A stretch of DNA of 64,000 bases from JAVVHH01 sp963835135 (GTDB taxonomy: Bacteria > Pseudomonadota > Alphaproteobacteria > Acetobacterales > Acetobacteraceae), in NCBI GenBank assembly GCA_963835135.1, contig CAWIEF010000003.1, positions 1,054,001 to 1,118,000 on the forward strand, written 5' to 3'. Of the stretch, positions 1-8,403 are shown piece by piece. Each line of letters opens with the position of its first letter. Positions within the stretch are counted from its first letter, which is position 1. Below the pieces are notes generated by a model that was not told the DNA's origin, searched no databases, and saw only the letters and a program-made list of their open reading frames with translations. The translations under genes were made by a program, and so were the position numbers.

Positions 1-558
1 ACGATCGCCGCCGGCGCGCCCGGCGTCCCGGCCGCGACCGAGCGCTTGGCCGCGGCTTCCCGCCGGCACGGCCTGCCGATGGCGAGCCACGACGACGACG
101 CCATCGCCGTGCGCGAGAAATATCGGGCCGTGGGCGCCCGGATCTGCGAGTTCCCCATGGCCGAGCACGTGGGCCAAGAGGCCCGCACCGCCGGCGACAC
201 GGTCGTGATGGGCTGCCCCAACGTGGTCCGCGGCGGCTCGCATCTCGGCTGGGCCTCGGCCGGTGCCTTGGCCGAGCGCGACATCTGCACGGTGCTCTGT
301 AGCGACTACTTCTACCCCGCCATGCTGCCGGCCGCCTGGTCGCTCGGCCATCGCGGCACTCTCTCCCTGGCCCAGGCCTGGGCGCTGGTCTCGGCCAACG
401 CCGCCGCCGCCGCGGGCCTCGGCGACCGCGGCGCGATCGCCGACGGCAAGCGCGCCGACCTCGTGCTGATCGACCCGGCGGGCCCCAGCGTCGTCGCTAC
501 CTTCGCTGCCGGCCGGCCCGGCTTCCTCAGCGGCGCCGGCTGGAACCGGCTGCAGTAA
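1..558 (+). CDS. phnM: PhnM (alpha-D-ribose 1-methylphosphonate 5-triphosphate diphosphatase), C-terminal part
   Basis: The window opens inside this gene; the frame is open from base 1 to TAA at 556-558, giving 185 visible residues of a family usually near 380. PhnM is a metal-dependent amidohydrolase that hydrolyses the triphosphate of the ribose methylphosphonate intermediate in the C-P lyase route of phosphonate breakdown in the cytoplasm. Visible family marks are the ASHDDD segment, PNVVRGGSH and LCSDYFYPAML, which supply metal-binding and substrate-loop residues, and a C-terminal amidohydrolase tail (GAIADGKRADLVLIDP). Other phn genes would be expected to the left, outside the window. 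It ends directly against the convergent gene that stops at 559. The identification is firm from motifs; the missing N-terminus cannot be judged. Confidence 0.9.
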   Translation, partial: TIAAGAPGVPAATERLAAASRRHGLPMASHDDDAIAVREKYRAVGARICEFPMAEHVGQEARTAGDTVVMGCPNVVRGGSHLGWASAGALAERDICTVLCSDYFYPAMLPAAWSLGHRGTLSLAQAWALVSANAAAAAGLGDRGAIADGKRADLVLIDPAGPSVVATFAAGRPGFLSGAGWNRLQ

Positions 559-879
559 TCAGCCGGACGCTCGGTCGCCGACGATCCCCTGCGCCCGCAA
601 CGGCCCCTCGAGACGGTCCAGCGCCTCCCGCCAAATCTGCCAGTCGCTGCGCTCGCGGGGGCGTGCCGGATTGGGTGCGATGCCCCGGCTGCCCCAGATC
701 CTCAGGATGCGTGCGTGCAGCACCTCGATCCGGCGGTTGCGGTACAGCCGATCGAGGCAGCGGATGACGCCATCGACGTCGCTCACTTGCGAAGGGCCGG
801 CTTGCAGCGCGCGGGCGGTCGAGAACCAAGCGGCCTCGACGGAGGGGAACGGGGCGGCCGGAACGGGGGACGGTTGCAT
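559..879 (-). CDS. Small conserved alphaproteobacterial protein of unknown function, SOS-box upstream
   Basis: A 106-residue soluble protein. The start at 879 has a good ribosome site (AGAGGA, about 8 bases upstream on the minus strand). The central and C-terminal part is rich in Arg, Trp and Leu (LYRNRRIEVLHARILRIWG, then RERSDWQIWREALDRLE), a pattern I recall from small uncharacterised alphaproteobacterial proteins encoded beside S24/LexA-like regulators and DNA-repair genes; that recollection is not a database result. No catalytic motif or membrane segment is visible. A GAAC-N7-GAAC site lies 19 bases upstream of the start codon, so damage-inducible expression is plausible. It is divergent from the S24 regulator at 995 and convergent with phnM, the two stop codons abutting. 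Confidence 0.7.
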   Translation of the reverse strand: MQPSPVPAAPFPSVEAAWFSTARALQAGPSQVSDVDGVIRCLDRLYRNRRIEVLHARILRIWGSRGIAPNPARPRERSDWQIWREALDRLEGPLRAQGIVGDRASG

Positions 880-897
880 TTTGCTGTCCTCTGATGA

Positions 898-912
898 GAA
901 CTAAACAAGAAC
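898..912. promoter_or_regulatory. Putative alphaproteobacterial LexA (SOS) box
   Basis: The sequence reads GAAC, seven bases, GAAC, the reverse complement of the GTTC-N7-GTTC direct repeat recognised by LexA in alphaproteobacteria. It lies 19 bases upstream of the minus-strand gene at 879 and 82 bases upstream of the plus-strand S24 regulator at 995, in a short divergent intergenic region. The right half-site is also part of the near palindrome AGAACATTCT (908-917), so autoregulation by the S24 protein is an alternative reading. Confidence 0.55.
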
Positions 913-994
913 ATTCTCCGCTGGCGCTCACAAGTGTTGTCAGGCTCATTTTCCCAGTTGCCACGGTCTAAATTCCTAGGCACACTCCAATACC

Positions 995-1636
995 ATGAAG
1001 CACGACGACATTTGGCGAGCCTTGGATACGCTCGCCGCAGAGCACGGCCTGTCACCCTCCGGCCTGGCCAAGCGCTCCGGCCTCGACGCCACCACCTTCA
1101 ATCCCAGCAAGCGCCGGATGCCCGACGGGCGGCTGCGGTGGCCCAGTACGGAAAGCATCGCCAAGGTGCTCGGCGCTGTCGGCGAATCGATGGAGGCCTT
1201 CACCGCCCTCGTCACCGGGTCACCCCGCGCGGTGAACTCGGTCCGCATGCCGAACCGCATCCCCCTGCTCGGCCTCGCCCAAGCCGGTGGCGACGGCTTC
1301 TTCGACGACGGCGGCTTCCCCGTCGGCGGCAGTTGGGACGAAGTCAGCGTGCCCGAGATCGGCGATCCCAATGCCTATGCCCTCGAGATCTCCGGCGACA
1401 GCATGGAGCCGGTGTTCCGCGAGGGCGACATGGTCGTGGTCTCCCCGTCCGCCCCGATCCGCCGGGGCGACCGTGTCGTCGCCAAGACCTGGGCCGGCGA
1501 GGTCATGGCCAAGCAGCTCGCTCGCAAATCCGCCAAGCGGATCGAACTGAGAAGTCTCAACCCGGCCTATCGCGATCGCACCTTCGAAGTCACCGAGGTC
1601 GCGTGGCTCCACCGGATCATCTGGGCCAGCCAGTAG
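995..1636 (+). CDS. LexA/CI-like transcriptional regulator with S24 self-cleavage domain
   Basis: A 213-residue protein with an N-terminal helix-turn-helix region (about residues 1-75; SPSGLAKRSGLDATTF looks like the recognition unit) followed by a peptidase S24 domain. The Ser-Lys dyad is present as S136 in GDSMEP and K173 in VMAKQL, and an Ala-Gly pair at residues 97-98 (LAQAGG) is the likely self-cleavage site. Such proteins repress their targets and inactivate themselves when RecA filaments form, or act as prophage-type repressors. No phage genes surround it and a putative SOS box lies in its upstream region, so a chromosomal stress regulator is more likely than a prophage repressor. No strong ribosome site is visible; the start is the first ATG of the frame that keeps the HTH intact. 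Confidence 0.85.
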   Translation: MKHDDIWRALDTLAAEHGLSPSGLAKRSGLDATTFNPSKRRMPDGRLRWPSTESIAKVLGAVGESMEAFTALVTGSPRAVNSVRMPNRIPLLGLAQAGGDGFFDDGGFPVGGSWDEVSVPEIGDPNAYALEISGDSMEPVFREGDMVVVSPSAPIRRGDRVVAKTWAGEVMAKQLARKSAKRIELRSLNPAYRDRTFEVTEVAWLHRIIWASQ

Positions 1637-1704
1637 CGCCGCAGGTCGATTATCCTTGTTGACGGACCATCTCCCGCGCCACCATCGGCCGACGGAGGTC
1701 GACC

Positions 1705-2430
1705 ATGCGCGCGCTTGTCCTGTTGCCTTTGCTTCTTGCCCCGGTCCTGGCCGCGGCAGCCGAACCGGTCGACGTCATGCTCGTGCTCGTCACCGACGTC
1801 TCCCGTAGCGTCGACGACACCGAATTTACCATGGAAAAGCAAGGCTATGCCGCCGCGCTGGCCGACGCCCAGGTGCTCGCCGCGATCAAGGGCGGCGCGA
1901 TCGGACAGATCGCCGTCGCCTACGTCGAATTCGCCGGCTCGTACGAGGTGCGGACCGTGGTCGATTGGCACGTCGTGCGCGATGCATCGAGCGCCGCCGC
2001 CTTTACCGGGGAAATGCAAGCGGCCCAGCGCTCCTACTGGGGCCGCACCAGCATCAGCGCCGGCATCGACCACGCGATGCAGATGCTGGCCGAGGGCGGG
2101 TTCGAAGCGCAGCGTCGCGTGATCGACGTCGCTGGCGATGGAACCAACAACTCCGGCCGAGAGATCACCGACGCGCGCGACGACGCCGTCAAGGCCGGCG
2201 TGACGATCAATGGGCTCGCCATCATCAACGAACACCCGGTCAGCTACACCTTTGCCCATGTCCAGCCGCCGGGCGGGCTGACCAACTGGTATGCCGAGAA
2301 CGTCACCGGTGGCACCGGCAGCTTCGTCGTCGAGGTCCGCTCGTTCCAAGCCTTCGGCGAAGCCATGACCCGCAAACTTCTCAACGAGATCGCCGACACT
2401 GGAACACGGGCGCAACACGCCGCGCGGTAA
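1705..2430 (+). CDS. Secreted DUF1194 (von Willebrand A-like) protein
   Basis: A 241-residue protein with a clear Sec signal peptide (hydrophobic residues 3-18, predicted cleavage around AAA-EP), hence periplasmic or secreted. The mature part starts with a von Willebrand factor A-like fold: VLVTDVSRSVD (about residues 26-37) carries the DxSxS metal-ion-dependent adhesion site and GDGTNNSG (about 147-154) is a second loop typical of DUF1194. The family is uncharacterised; a metal-dependent protein-binding role is inferred from the fold only. A strong ribosome site (GGAGG, 7 bases before ATG) fixes the start. It stands alone, convergent with the cyclic-di-GMP gene on the opposite strand, 13 bases apart. 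Confidence 0.8.
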   Translation: MRALVLLPLLLAPVLAAAAEPVDVMLVLVTDVSRSVDDTEFTMEKQGYAAALADAQVLAAIKGGAIGQIAVAYVEFAGSYEVRTVVDWHVVRDASSAAAFTGEMQAAQRSYWGRTSISAGIDHAMQMLAEGGFEAQRRVIDVAGDGTNNSGREITDARDDAVKAGVTINGLAIINEHPVSYTFAHVQPPGGLTNWYAENVTGGTGSFVVEVRSFQAFGEAMTRKLLNEIADTGTRAQHAAR

Positions 2431-2443
2431 CTCGAACCCGGCG

Positions 2444-4189
2444 CTATAACGCGCGAGCGAGTTCGGGCGCCATCGGCCGCCCGGTCAGGTAACCTTGCAC
2501 GTAGGGGCAGCGCATCCGCCGGAGGTGCTCGAGCTGCGCCTCCGTCTCGACGCCCTCGGCCACGACCCGCATCTCGAGCCGCTCGCCGAGCAGAAGGATG
2601 GCCTCGACGATCGCGTCCGACTCCCGCCCTGTCCCCAGATTGCGCACGAACGATCCATCGATCTTCATTTTCTGGAACGGGAACCGCCGCAAGTAACTCA
2701 GACCGGCATGGCCCGCGCCGAAATCGTCGAGCGTCAGCGAGACGCCGATGCGCTGCAGCGCCGTCATCGTCTCCAGCACCGGCCCGGTATTCTCGAGCAG
2801 GATGCCCTCGGTCACCTCGAGGTCCAGCCGCTCGGGAGCCAGCCCGGATCGGGCCAACACCTGGCGCACGGTCTCGACCAGATCGTCCCCGTGGAACTGC
2901 ACCGGCGACAGATTGACCGAAACCGTCCGCTGGTTGGGCCAACTCGCCGCTTCGAGACACGCCCACTCCAGCGCCGAACGGCCCAGCGGCACGATCAACC
3001 CCGTTGCCTCCGCCACCGGGATGAACACCGCCGGCGAGACGTCTCCCCGGACCCGGTCGACCCACCGAAGCAGCGCCTCGTAGCCGACGATCGCGCCGGT
3101 CTCGACCGCGACGATCGGCTGATACCACAGCCTGAACGCGTTGCTGCCGACCGCTTCCCGCAAGAACTGCTCGAGTTGAAACCGCTCCTCCCGGGCGGCA
3201 GCCATGGATGGCGTATACTGGCTGACCTGGTTCCGACCCGCATCCTTGGCGCGGTTGAGCGCGATATCGGCGTTGCGAAGCAGTACCGCCGCCGGCGTGC
3301 TGGCATCGCCCACGACCATCCCAATCGACGCCGTGATCGACAGCTTCACCCCATCGATCACATGCGGCTCGCCCAGCGCACGACGAAGCCGCTCGGGCAA
3401 TGCATCGGCATCGCTCGCTGCCTCCGCTCCAGCGACCAGGATGGCAAAGCTGTCGTCCCCGACCCGGCTCACCATGTCGCCCGGTGAACAGGCAGCCACC
3501 AGGCGCCGCGCCACCTCGACCAGGATCAGGTCGCCAGTCTCATGCCCGCGAGCGTCGTTGAGGAGCCGAAAGCGGTCGAGGCTCAGATAGAGCAGCGTGA
3601 CCGTGCGATGATCGCCCTCTGCGTCGGCGCTGCGCTCGTCCAGGGTTCGCCGCAGCAGAAGCCGGTTGGGCAAGGCCGTCAATTCATCGTACAGCGCCGC
3701 TCGCTCGATCCTCGACTGCGCCAGTTTTCGCTCTGTCACGTCCGTGAACGTCCGAACCACCCCTCCGCCGGGCAGCGGTTGCGAGCGCACCTCGATCGCC
3801 ACCCCGTTTGGCCTCAAGCGCTCGTAGAATTGCGGTTGATCCATGATGCCGCCAGCCCGGATGAAATCCTGCAGCGATCTGTCCGTCCGGCTGAATTCGT
3901 CGTGTTCCCACTGATAGCGCAGCAACGCCGTGAAAGCCGGCCGTGAGGCGAGGAACTCCTCGGGGATACCGAGCATTTCGACGACACGCCGGTTATAGAC
4001 CGACACGATGCCGCTCCCGTCGACCATGATGATGCCCTGGTCGATGTGACGCAGCGTCGTGCTGAGCGCGTTCGCCCGCTCCTCGAGCGCGACCTCGCGC
4101 GCCTCGATGGCCTCCGCCGTCGCCTTCAGCGCCACGGTCTGCGCCGTCAGGCTGCGATGGGTTTTCTCAAGTCCGATCCGGCCCGGCAC
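2444..4189 (-). CDS. PAS-GGDEF-EAL protein, likely active cyclic-di-GMP phosphodiesterase
   Basis: A 581-residue cytoplasmic signalling protein. After a short coiled-coil (about 8-45), a PAS domain covers about 45-155 (HIDQGIIMVDGSGIVSVYN), then a GGDEF domain about 165-330 and an EAL domain about 340-581. The GGDEF signature is degenerate: residues 244-248 read GDDSF instead of GGDEF, so cyclase activity is unlikely and this half may only bind GTP. The EAL half looks intact: EALLRW at 371, LDDFGAGHAGL, KIDGSFV, AEGVET and QGYLTGRP. The expected activity is hydrolysis of cyclic-di-GMP tuned by the PAS sensor. The start is GTG at 4189 with GGAAGG 5 bases upstream. Nearby exopolysaccharide genes fit a role in surface lifestyle, but this link is inference. 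Confidence 0.9.
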   Translation of the reverse strand: MPGRIGLEKTHRSLTAQTVALKATAEAIEAREVALEERANALSTTLRHIDQGIIMVDGSGIVSVYNRRVVEMLGIPEEFLASRPAFTALLRYQWEHDEFSRTDRSLQDFIRAGGIMDQPQFYERLRPNGVAIEVRSQPLPGGGVVRTFTDVTERKLAQSRIERAALYDELTALPNRLLLRRTLDERSADAEGDHRTVTLLYLSLDRFRLLNDARGHETGDLILVEVARRLVAACSPGDMVSRVGDDSFAILVAGAEAASDADALPERLRRALGEPHVIDGVKLSITASIGMVVGDASTPAAVLLRNADIALNRAKDAGRNQVSQYTPSMAAAREERFQLEQFLREAVGSNAFRLWYQPIVAVETGAIVGYEALLRWVDRVRGDVSPAVFIPVAEATGLIVPLGRSALEWACLEAASWPNQRTVSVNLSPVQFHGDDLVETVRQVLARSGLAPERLDLEVTEGILLENTGPVLETMTALQRIGVSLTLDDFGAGHAGLSYLRRFPFQKMKIDGSFVRNLGTGRESDAIVEAILLLGERLEMRVVAEGVETEAQLEHLRRMRCPYVQGYLTGRPMAPELARAL

Positions 4190-4239
4190 GTCACCCTTCC
4201 AAGCGCAATGAACAACTGTTCCAACCGCCCACGTGCCAT

Positions 4240-4269
4240 CCCCTCTGCGCCCGGCCCCTCTGCGCCCGG
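4240..4269. repeat. 15-bp perfect tandem duplication
   Basis: The 15-base unit CCCCTCTGCGCCCGG occurs twice in direct tandem (4240-4254 and 4255-4269) in the intergenic region between the acetyltransferase and the cyclic-di-GMP gene, upstream of the latter. It is probably a slippage duplication with no assigned function. Confidence 0.8.
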
Positions 4270-4338
4270 CTCGAGCTTAGCATGAACCAGGTTAACACTT
4301 CCTATCGGAGCGTCGTGCAAGATCGAGCCGAGTTGACC

Positions 4339-5442
4339 TCAGATCTTGAGCAGCCGGCGGAGCCGCGCGCGCACCGAGTAGGGATGCCAAGCCGGCGCCA
4401 CGCTCAGCCAATGGAGCCATCGATGGGAGTTGGCCAGGCTCAACTTGTAACGGTCGGCCCCTGCCAGGAAGTCGTAAATGCTCATCCCGCGCGACCGATA
4501 CGCCTCGATGGCGAGATAATGGGACGTCAGCCCGGGCTTCTGTTGCGGCCGCGCGGCCGCGTAGTCGAAACCGCTCTGATAGGCCGAGACGATGCCGTTG
4601 TGGTTGAAATTCATCAGGTAGCCGATCACGGCCTCACCCGCGCTGACCCGAAGCAGGTCGACTTCGCCGCACGGGATGCCGATCTCGATTAGCTTGTGGT
4701 AGAACCGTCGCACCGGCGCGGTTGCGAATGCGCCCTTCTTCCCCCGCGCCTGCCACGTGATGTTATGCAGCGCGATCATCTCGGTCAGGTAGGCCGACCC
4801 CTCGTCGACCGTCTCGGCGCGGCGAAGCGTCAGCTCCCCCTGCGCCGCGTAAAGGCGATTCGACCGGCGCAGCTGGTGGCGCGTATTCCGGCTCAAGAAC
4901 TCGATGAACGGCCGATCCGTGTCGAGCGCCCGGAAATCCGAGAACGGCGCCATCCGTCGCGACTTCTCGTCCACCAGGCCGCCGATCATGCCTGCGGCAT
5001 CGGCACAGTCCGGCCCGACGCCCGAGAGGACAAGGCGCCGCGGCTGGAGCGGGAGCGGGTCGATCGGCTCCCTCGCCGCCGTCGTGAAGAGGCTGGCGAG
5101 CACCGCCTGCCGCAACACCGGGTCCGCGATCGCGACCAGCGGTCCGTTATGCTCGACGAAGATCGAGGCGAGCTGCGGATCGATGCTCTCCTGCAGGTGC
5201 AGCGAGGCGCCGTCCCGCCGGCTGGTTCCACGGTTGAACAGGGCCAGCGCGATCAGCTCTTCGCCCTGGTGCATCTCCAGCAGGATCGGGTCGGGATATC
5301 GTTCGGCTGCCATGCAGCCGACCCAGCCCCAATCTTGGAAATACGACCCGCTCGCCGCCGCGGCCAACGCCCGCCAGCGTGGCTCGAGCCGGTCGAGGCC
5401 CGACGGATCGAGCGCAGGGCGGGAGATTGTCGTTTTGAACAT
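4339..5442 (-). CDS. GNAT acetyltransferase of the BioF2/CelD type
   Basis: A 367-residue protein with the two-lobe GNAT arrangement of the BioF2-like / CelD family linked to polysaccharide modification. Indicative segments are the N-terminal FQDWGWV-type motif (about 35-41), the central basic stretch SRNTRHQLRRSNR that ends the first lobe, and the C-terminal lobe with HYLAIEAYRSRGMSIYDFLAGADRYK, where family members read YDFxxGxxxYK. No signal peptide or membrane helix is visible, so it probably acts in the cytoplasm on a lipid-linked or nucleotide-linked sugar. A second homologue lies at 6242 and exopolysaccharide export genes begin at 8534; together these suggest a small surface-polysaccharide region. 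The acyl donor and substrate cannot be read from sequence. Confidence 0.8.
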   Translation of the reverse strand: MFKTTISRPALDPSGLDRLEPRWRALAAAASGSYFQDWGWVGCMAAERYPDPILLEMHQGEELIALALFNRGTSRRDGASLHLQESIDPQLASIFVEHNGPLVAIADPVLRQAVLASLFTTAAREPIDPLPLQPRRLVLSGVGPDCADAAGMIGGLVDEKSRRMAPFSDFRALDTDRPFIEFLSRNTRHQLRRSNRLYAAQGELTLRRAETVDEGSAYLTEMIALHNITWQARGKKGAFATAPVRRFYHKLIEIGIPCGEVDLLRVSAGEAVIGYLMNFNHNGIVSAYQSGFDYAAARPQQKPGLTSHYLAIEAYRSRGMSIYDFLAGADRYKLSLANSHRWLHWLSVAPAWHPYSVRARLRRLLKI

Positions 5443-5528
5443 ACCTGGCGTTACATACCCGTAATCGCGGCCCGTCGCATCTTCTCACCGCCGCCGACCG
5501 ATGGCAGGTTGCGCCGGCAGGAGGCGAA

Positions 5529-6245
5529 GTGGTCAACGTCGTATCGGACATACTTCTGCCGCCAGTCAGCCTTGCGGTCCTGGCGCTCTTGCTCCTCCTG
5601 CATCCGTCGCGCGGCCGGATCGGCTCGGCCATCTCGATCGTGCTGCTGATCGTCCTGGGCCTGCCGACCGTCGCCGCTGCGCTCCTCAACAGCCTTGCGC
5701 CACCGCCGGCGACCACCGCTGGACCGGAACCGGCGGCCATCGTCATCCTCTCGGCCGACGCAATCCGGATTCCCGGCCCGGTCGACCTCGACCCTGGGCC
5801 GCTCACCCTCGACCGTATCCGGGCCGGCGCAGCCCTGGGGCGCCGGGTGGGCCTGCCCATCCTGGTCTCTGGCGGAGCCATCCCCGGCGCGGCGACCACG
5901 CTTGCAGGGATGATGACCCTGAGCCTGCACGACGATTTCGGTCTCACCCCCACCTGGGAGGAAAACCGCTCCCGCGATACCTGGGAAAACGCCGAGTTTT
6001 CCGCCCAGATCCTGCATGACGCCGGCATCCGGCGTATCTACCTCGTCACGCACGACTGGCATATGCGCCGCTCGCTGCTCGCCTTCCGCCATTTCGGCCT
6101 CGACCCGGTCCCCGTCTCCGTCCGGGCCGCCTACACGCCCCCTTTCGCCTGGCGTCGGTTCGTCATCAGTCCGGTGGCATGGGTCAACAGCTTCATCGCG
6201 TTCCATGAGTGGGTCGGACTGGCCTACTATGCGCTGCGAGGGTGA
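5529..6245 (+). CDS. YdcF-family (DUF218) membrane protein
   Basis: A 238-residue protein with two N-terminal membrane helices (about 5-25 and 32-52) followed by a DUF218/YdcF domain. The domain motifs are visible: VILSAD, ILVSGG, ENRSRDTWENA, YLVTHDWHMRRS and FHEWVGLAYYALRG at the end. Members are implicated in envelope polysaccharide or peptidoglycan-related steps, but their reaction is not established. The start is GTG at 5529, preceded by GGAGG at 6 bases. The stop codon overlaps the GTG start of the next acetyltransferase (GTGA at 6242-6245), so the two are translationally coupled. Confidence 0.85.
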   Translation: MVNVVSDILLPPVSLAVLALLLLLHPSRGRIGSAISIVLLIVLGLPTVAAALLNSLAPPPATTAGPEPAAIVILSADAIRIPGPVDLDPGPLTLDRIRAGAALGRRVGLPILVSGGAIPGAATTLAGMMTLSLHDDFGLTPTWEENRSRDTWENAEFSAQILHDAGIRRIYLVTHDWHMRRSLLAFRHFGLDPVPVSVRAAYTPPFAWRRFVISPVAWVNSFIAFHEWVGLAYYALRG

Positions 6246-7336
6246 ACGCTCCGTTAAAGCTCGACGTCCTGCATGCAGTCTCCGACCTCGGGCCTGACTG
6301 GGATCCTTTGTTCGCCGCCGGCGCCGGCCTACAATCGAGCCGCGCGTGGTGGGACGCCAGCATACGGACCGCCCTTCCCGCCGGCGCCCGGCCCTGCCTC
6401 CTCGCCGTCTCCGATGCAGCCGGGCCGCTCGCCCTGGTGCCCATGCTGTCTGTACCAGGCCGGCTTTGGGGATCGCTGACCACACCATACACCTGCCTCT
6501 ACCAGCCGCTCCTCCGCCCCGGCACTCCCGTCGACACGCTCACCCTTCCCGAGATCGGCAGCTACTGCCGCCAGTGGAGCGTCACGCGCTTCGAAGCGCT
6601 CGACCCCGAGTGGCCCGGCATCGCCGTGCTGCGGCGGAGCCTCGCGAGCGCCGGCCTGGCCACCCGCACCTTTGCCCATTTCGGAAACTGGCATGAGCCG
6701 ATCGCGACGCGCTGCTGGGAGGCATACCTTCAGGCCCGGCCCGGCGCCTTGCGCGAAACGATCCGGCGCCGAACCCGGGCCGCGACCCGCGCCGGAACGC
6801 GGATAGAGATCGCGCGCGAGGGCCCGGCGTTGGCGGCCGCCCTCCGCGCCTACGAGGCCGTCTACGGCCGGAGCTGGAAGCAGCCGGAGCCATACCCTGA
6901 CTTCAACGATGCCCTCGTGCGGGCTCTGGCGGAAACCGGCCTGCTGCGGATCGGGGTCATTTGGAGCGGCGACGTGCCGATCGCCGCCCAATACTGGTCC
7001 GTGGTCAGCGGCTCGGCGACGATCCTGAAATTGGCACATGATGAGAAATTTAAGTCACTGTCGCCTGGCACTGTCCTGACTGCTGCCACAATCCGGGCGC
7101 TCATAGAGGTCGATGGCGTGACGGAGCTGGATTTTGGCCGCGGTGACGACCTGTATAAGCGAGGCTGGGCGAGTTTGCGTCGCCCGAGGATCGGGCTTCT
7201 GGGCCTCGACCCATTGAGCTGGACCGGGGGGCGGATGTTGATCAGTCACGATGCCGGCACGCTGGTCCGCAAGGCGCGGCGGTTCTCCGCCCGTCGCAGG
7301 ACTGAAGCTCACCCGCCGAGCCCACCGGAAACCTAG
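6242..7336 (+). CDS. Second BioF2/CelD-type GNAT acetyltransferase
   Basis: A 364-residue protein starting at the GTG that overlaps the ydcF-like stop (GTGA); an ATG 33 bases earlier in frame (6209) is possible but would lie deep in the preceding gene. The fold is the same as that of the gene at 4339: a first lobe ending in a basic segment (RETIRRRTRAATRAGTRIEIA) and a second lobe with YGRSWKQPEPYPDF, PIAAQYWSV, LKLAHDEKFKSLSPGTVLT and ELDFGRGDDLYKRGWAS. The last motif is the counterpart of the YDFxxGxxxYK element. It is a likely acyltransferase acting on polysaccharide precursors. The following epimerase gene starts 26 bases downstream on the same strand, so these genes may form one transcript. 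Confidence 0.8.
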   Translation: MNAPLKLDVLHAVSDLGPDWDPLFAAGAGLQSSRAWWDASIRTALPAGARPCLLAVSDAAGPLALVPMLSVPGRLWGSLTTPYTCLYQPLLRPGTPVDTLTLPEIGSYCRQWSVTRFEALDPEWPGIAVLRRSLASAGLATRTFAHFGNWHEPIATRCWEAYLQARPGALRETIRRRTRAATRAGTRIEIAREGPALAAALRAYEAVYGRSWKQPEPYPDFNDALVRALAETGLLRIGVIWSGDVPIAAQYWSVVSGSATILKLAHDEKFKSLSPGTVLTAATIRALIEVDGVTELDFGRGDDLYKRGWASLRRPRIGLLGLDPLSWTGGRMLISHDAGTLVRKARRFSARRRTEAHPPSPPET

Positions 7337-7362
7337 TGTTAAGGAATTTGCGATAGACCAAC

Positions 7363-8358
7363 ATGATGTCTGGCCGCCCGAACTTTGGGGAACATGAGTT
7401 GGAGACCTATGCGATTACCGGTGGAGCTGGCTTCATCGGCTCACATCTGGCTGACGCACTCCTGCGCGCAGGCTACCAGGTGCGGATCATCGACGATTTC
7501 TCGACCGGGCGGATCGATAACCTCGATGAGCGGTGTGAGATCATCCGAGGCGATGTCCGCGATGCCGCGGTCGTCCGGCGCGCCCTGATCGGCGTCAGCG
7601 GCTGCTTCCACCTCGCAGCGATCGCGTCCGTCGTGCGCAGCAACGAAGACTGGATTGGCACCCATCAGGTCAATCTTGGCGGCTTCATCAATGTCATGGA
7701 CGCCTCCCGCCAGTTTGGCGGCATTCCGGTCGTCTACGCGTCGTCTGCGGCCGTCTACGGCAAGCTCTCCGGCGTGGCCGAGGAGACCGGGTCGCCCGCG
7801 CCGCTGACGGCCTACGGCGCGGATAAACTCGGATGCGAACTCCACGCCAGGGCTGGCGCACTCGTGCATCACATCCCGTCGCTCGGCTTCCGCTTCTTCA
7901 ACGTCTATGGCCCGCGTCAGGACCCGGCTTCGCCCTATAGCGGCGTGATCTCCATCTTCGCTCAAGCCATGTCGACCGGACGGCAGATCCAGGTTCACGG
8001 CACGGGCGAGCAGACCCGTGACTTTATTTTCGTTGGCGACATCGTCAAATTCCTCGTCTCCGGCATGAACGCGCTCCGCGACGGCCGGGAGGGAGAAAAC
8101 TGGGCCGGATTAGTTCTCAACGCTTGCACCGGTCGCGAAACGTCCGTGATCGGGATGGCCAAGGCGATCGGGGATATCCTGGCCTGCGAACCAGACGTGA
8201 GCTACGGCTCAGCCCGGCCCGGGGACATCGCTCGCTCGGTCGGCGCCCCCGACCGCGCCACGGCCATGCTTGGGGTATCGGCAACCACCCTCCTCCGGGA
8301 TGGTCTGGCGGAGACGCTGATCAGTCTGCGCGGGCAGAAGCGCTTGCAACAGGCATGA
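7363..8358 (+). CDS. NAD-dependent sugar-nucleotide epimerase/dehydratase (extended SDR)
   Basis: A 331-residue extended short-chain dehydrogenase of the UDP-glucose 4-epimerase/dehydratase group. The Rossmann motif is GGAGFIG (residues 20-26), the acidic residue that binds NAD ribose follows in IIDDFS, and the catalytic triad is visible as S127/S128 and Y151-x3-K155 (YGADK). FFNVYGPRQDP and RDFIFVGDIV are further family marks. It probably makes a sugar nucleotide for the exopolysaccharide genes that follow. The start is uncertain: ATG at 7363 or 7366 has no ribosome site at a normal distance, whereas a TTG at 7399 is preceded by GGGGAA at 6 bases and would put the start just before the Rossmann strand. 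The longer form is given. Confidence 0.85.
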   Translation: MMSGRPNFGEHELETYAITGGAGFIGSHLADALLRAGYQVRIIDDFSTGRIDNLDERCEIIRGDVRDAAVVRRALIGVSGCFHLAAIASVVRSNEDWIGTHQVNLGGFINVMDASRQFGGIPVVYASSAAVYGKLSGVAEETGSPAPLTAYGADKLGCELHARAGALVHHIPSLGFRFFNVYGPRQDPASPYSGVISIFAQAMSTGRQIQVHGTGEQTRDFIFVGDIVKFLVSGMNALRDGREGENWAGLVLNACTGRETSVIGMAKAIGDILACEPDVSYGSARPGDIARSVGAPDRATAMLGVSATTLLRDGLAETLISLRGQKRLQQA

Positions 8359-8403
8359 GGTGCGTGGCCAATTTGAGGTATCGTTCGACGCAAGTGACGT
8401 TCA

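Noticed and set aside
995..1636. S24 regulator as the mark of a prophage
   Set aside because: No integrase, structural or other phage genes surround it; the neighbourhood is ordinary chromosome.
4318..4348. Inverted repeat CAAGATC/GATCTTG at the end of the acetyltransferase gene as a terminator
   Set aside because: The stem is only 7 base pairs, the loop is 17 bases and no T-run follows.
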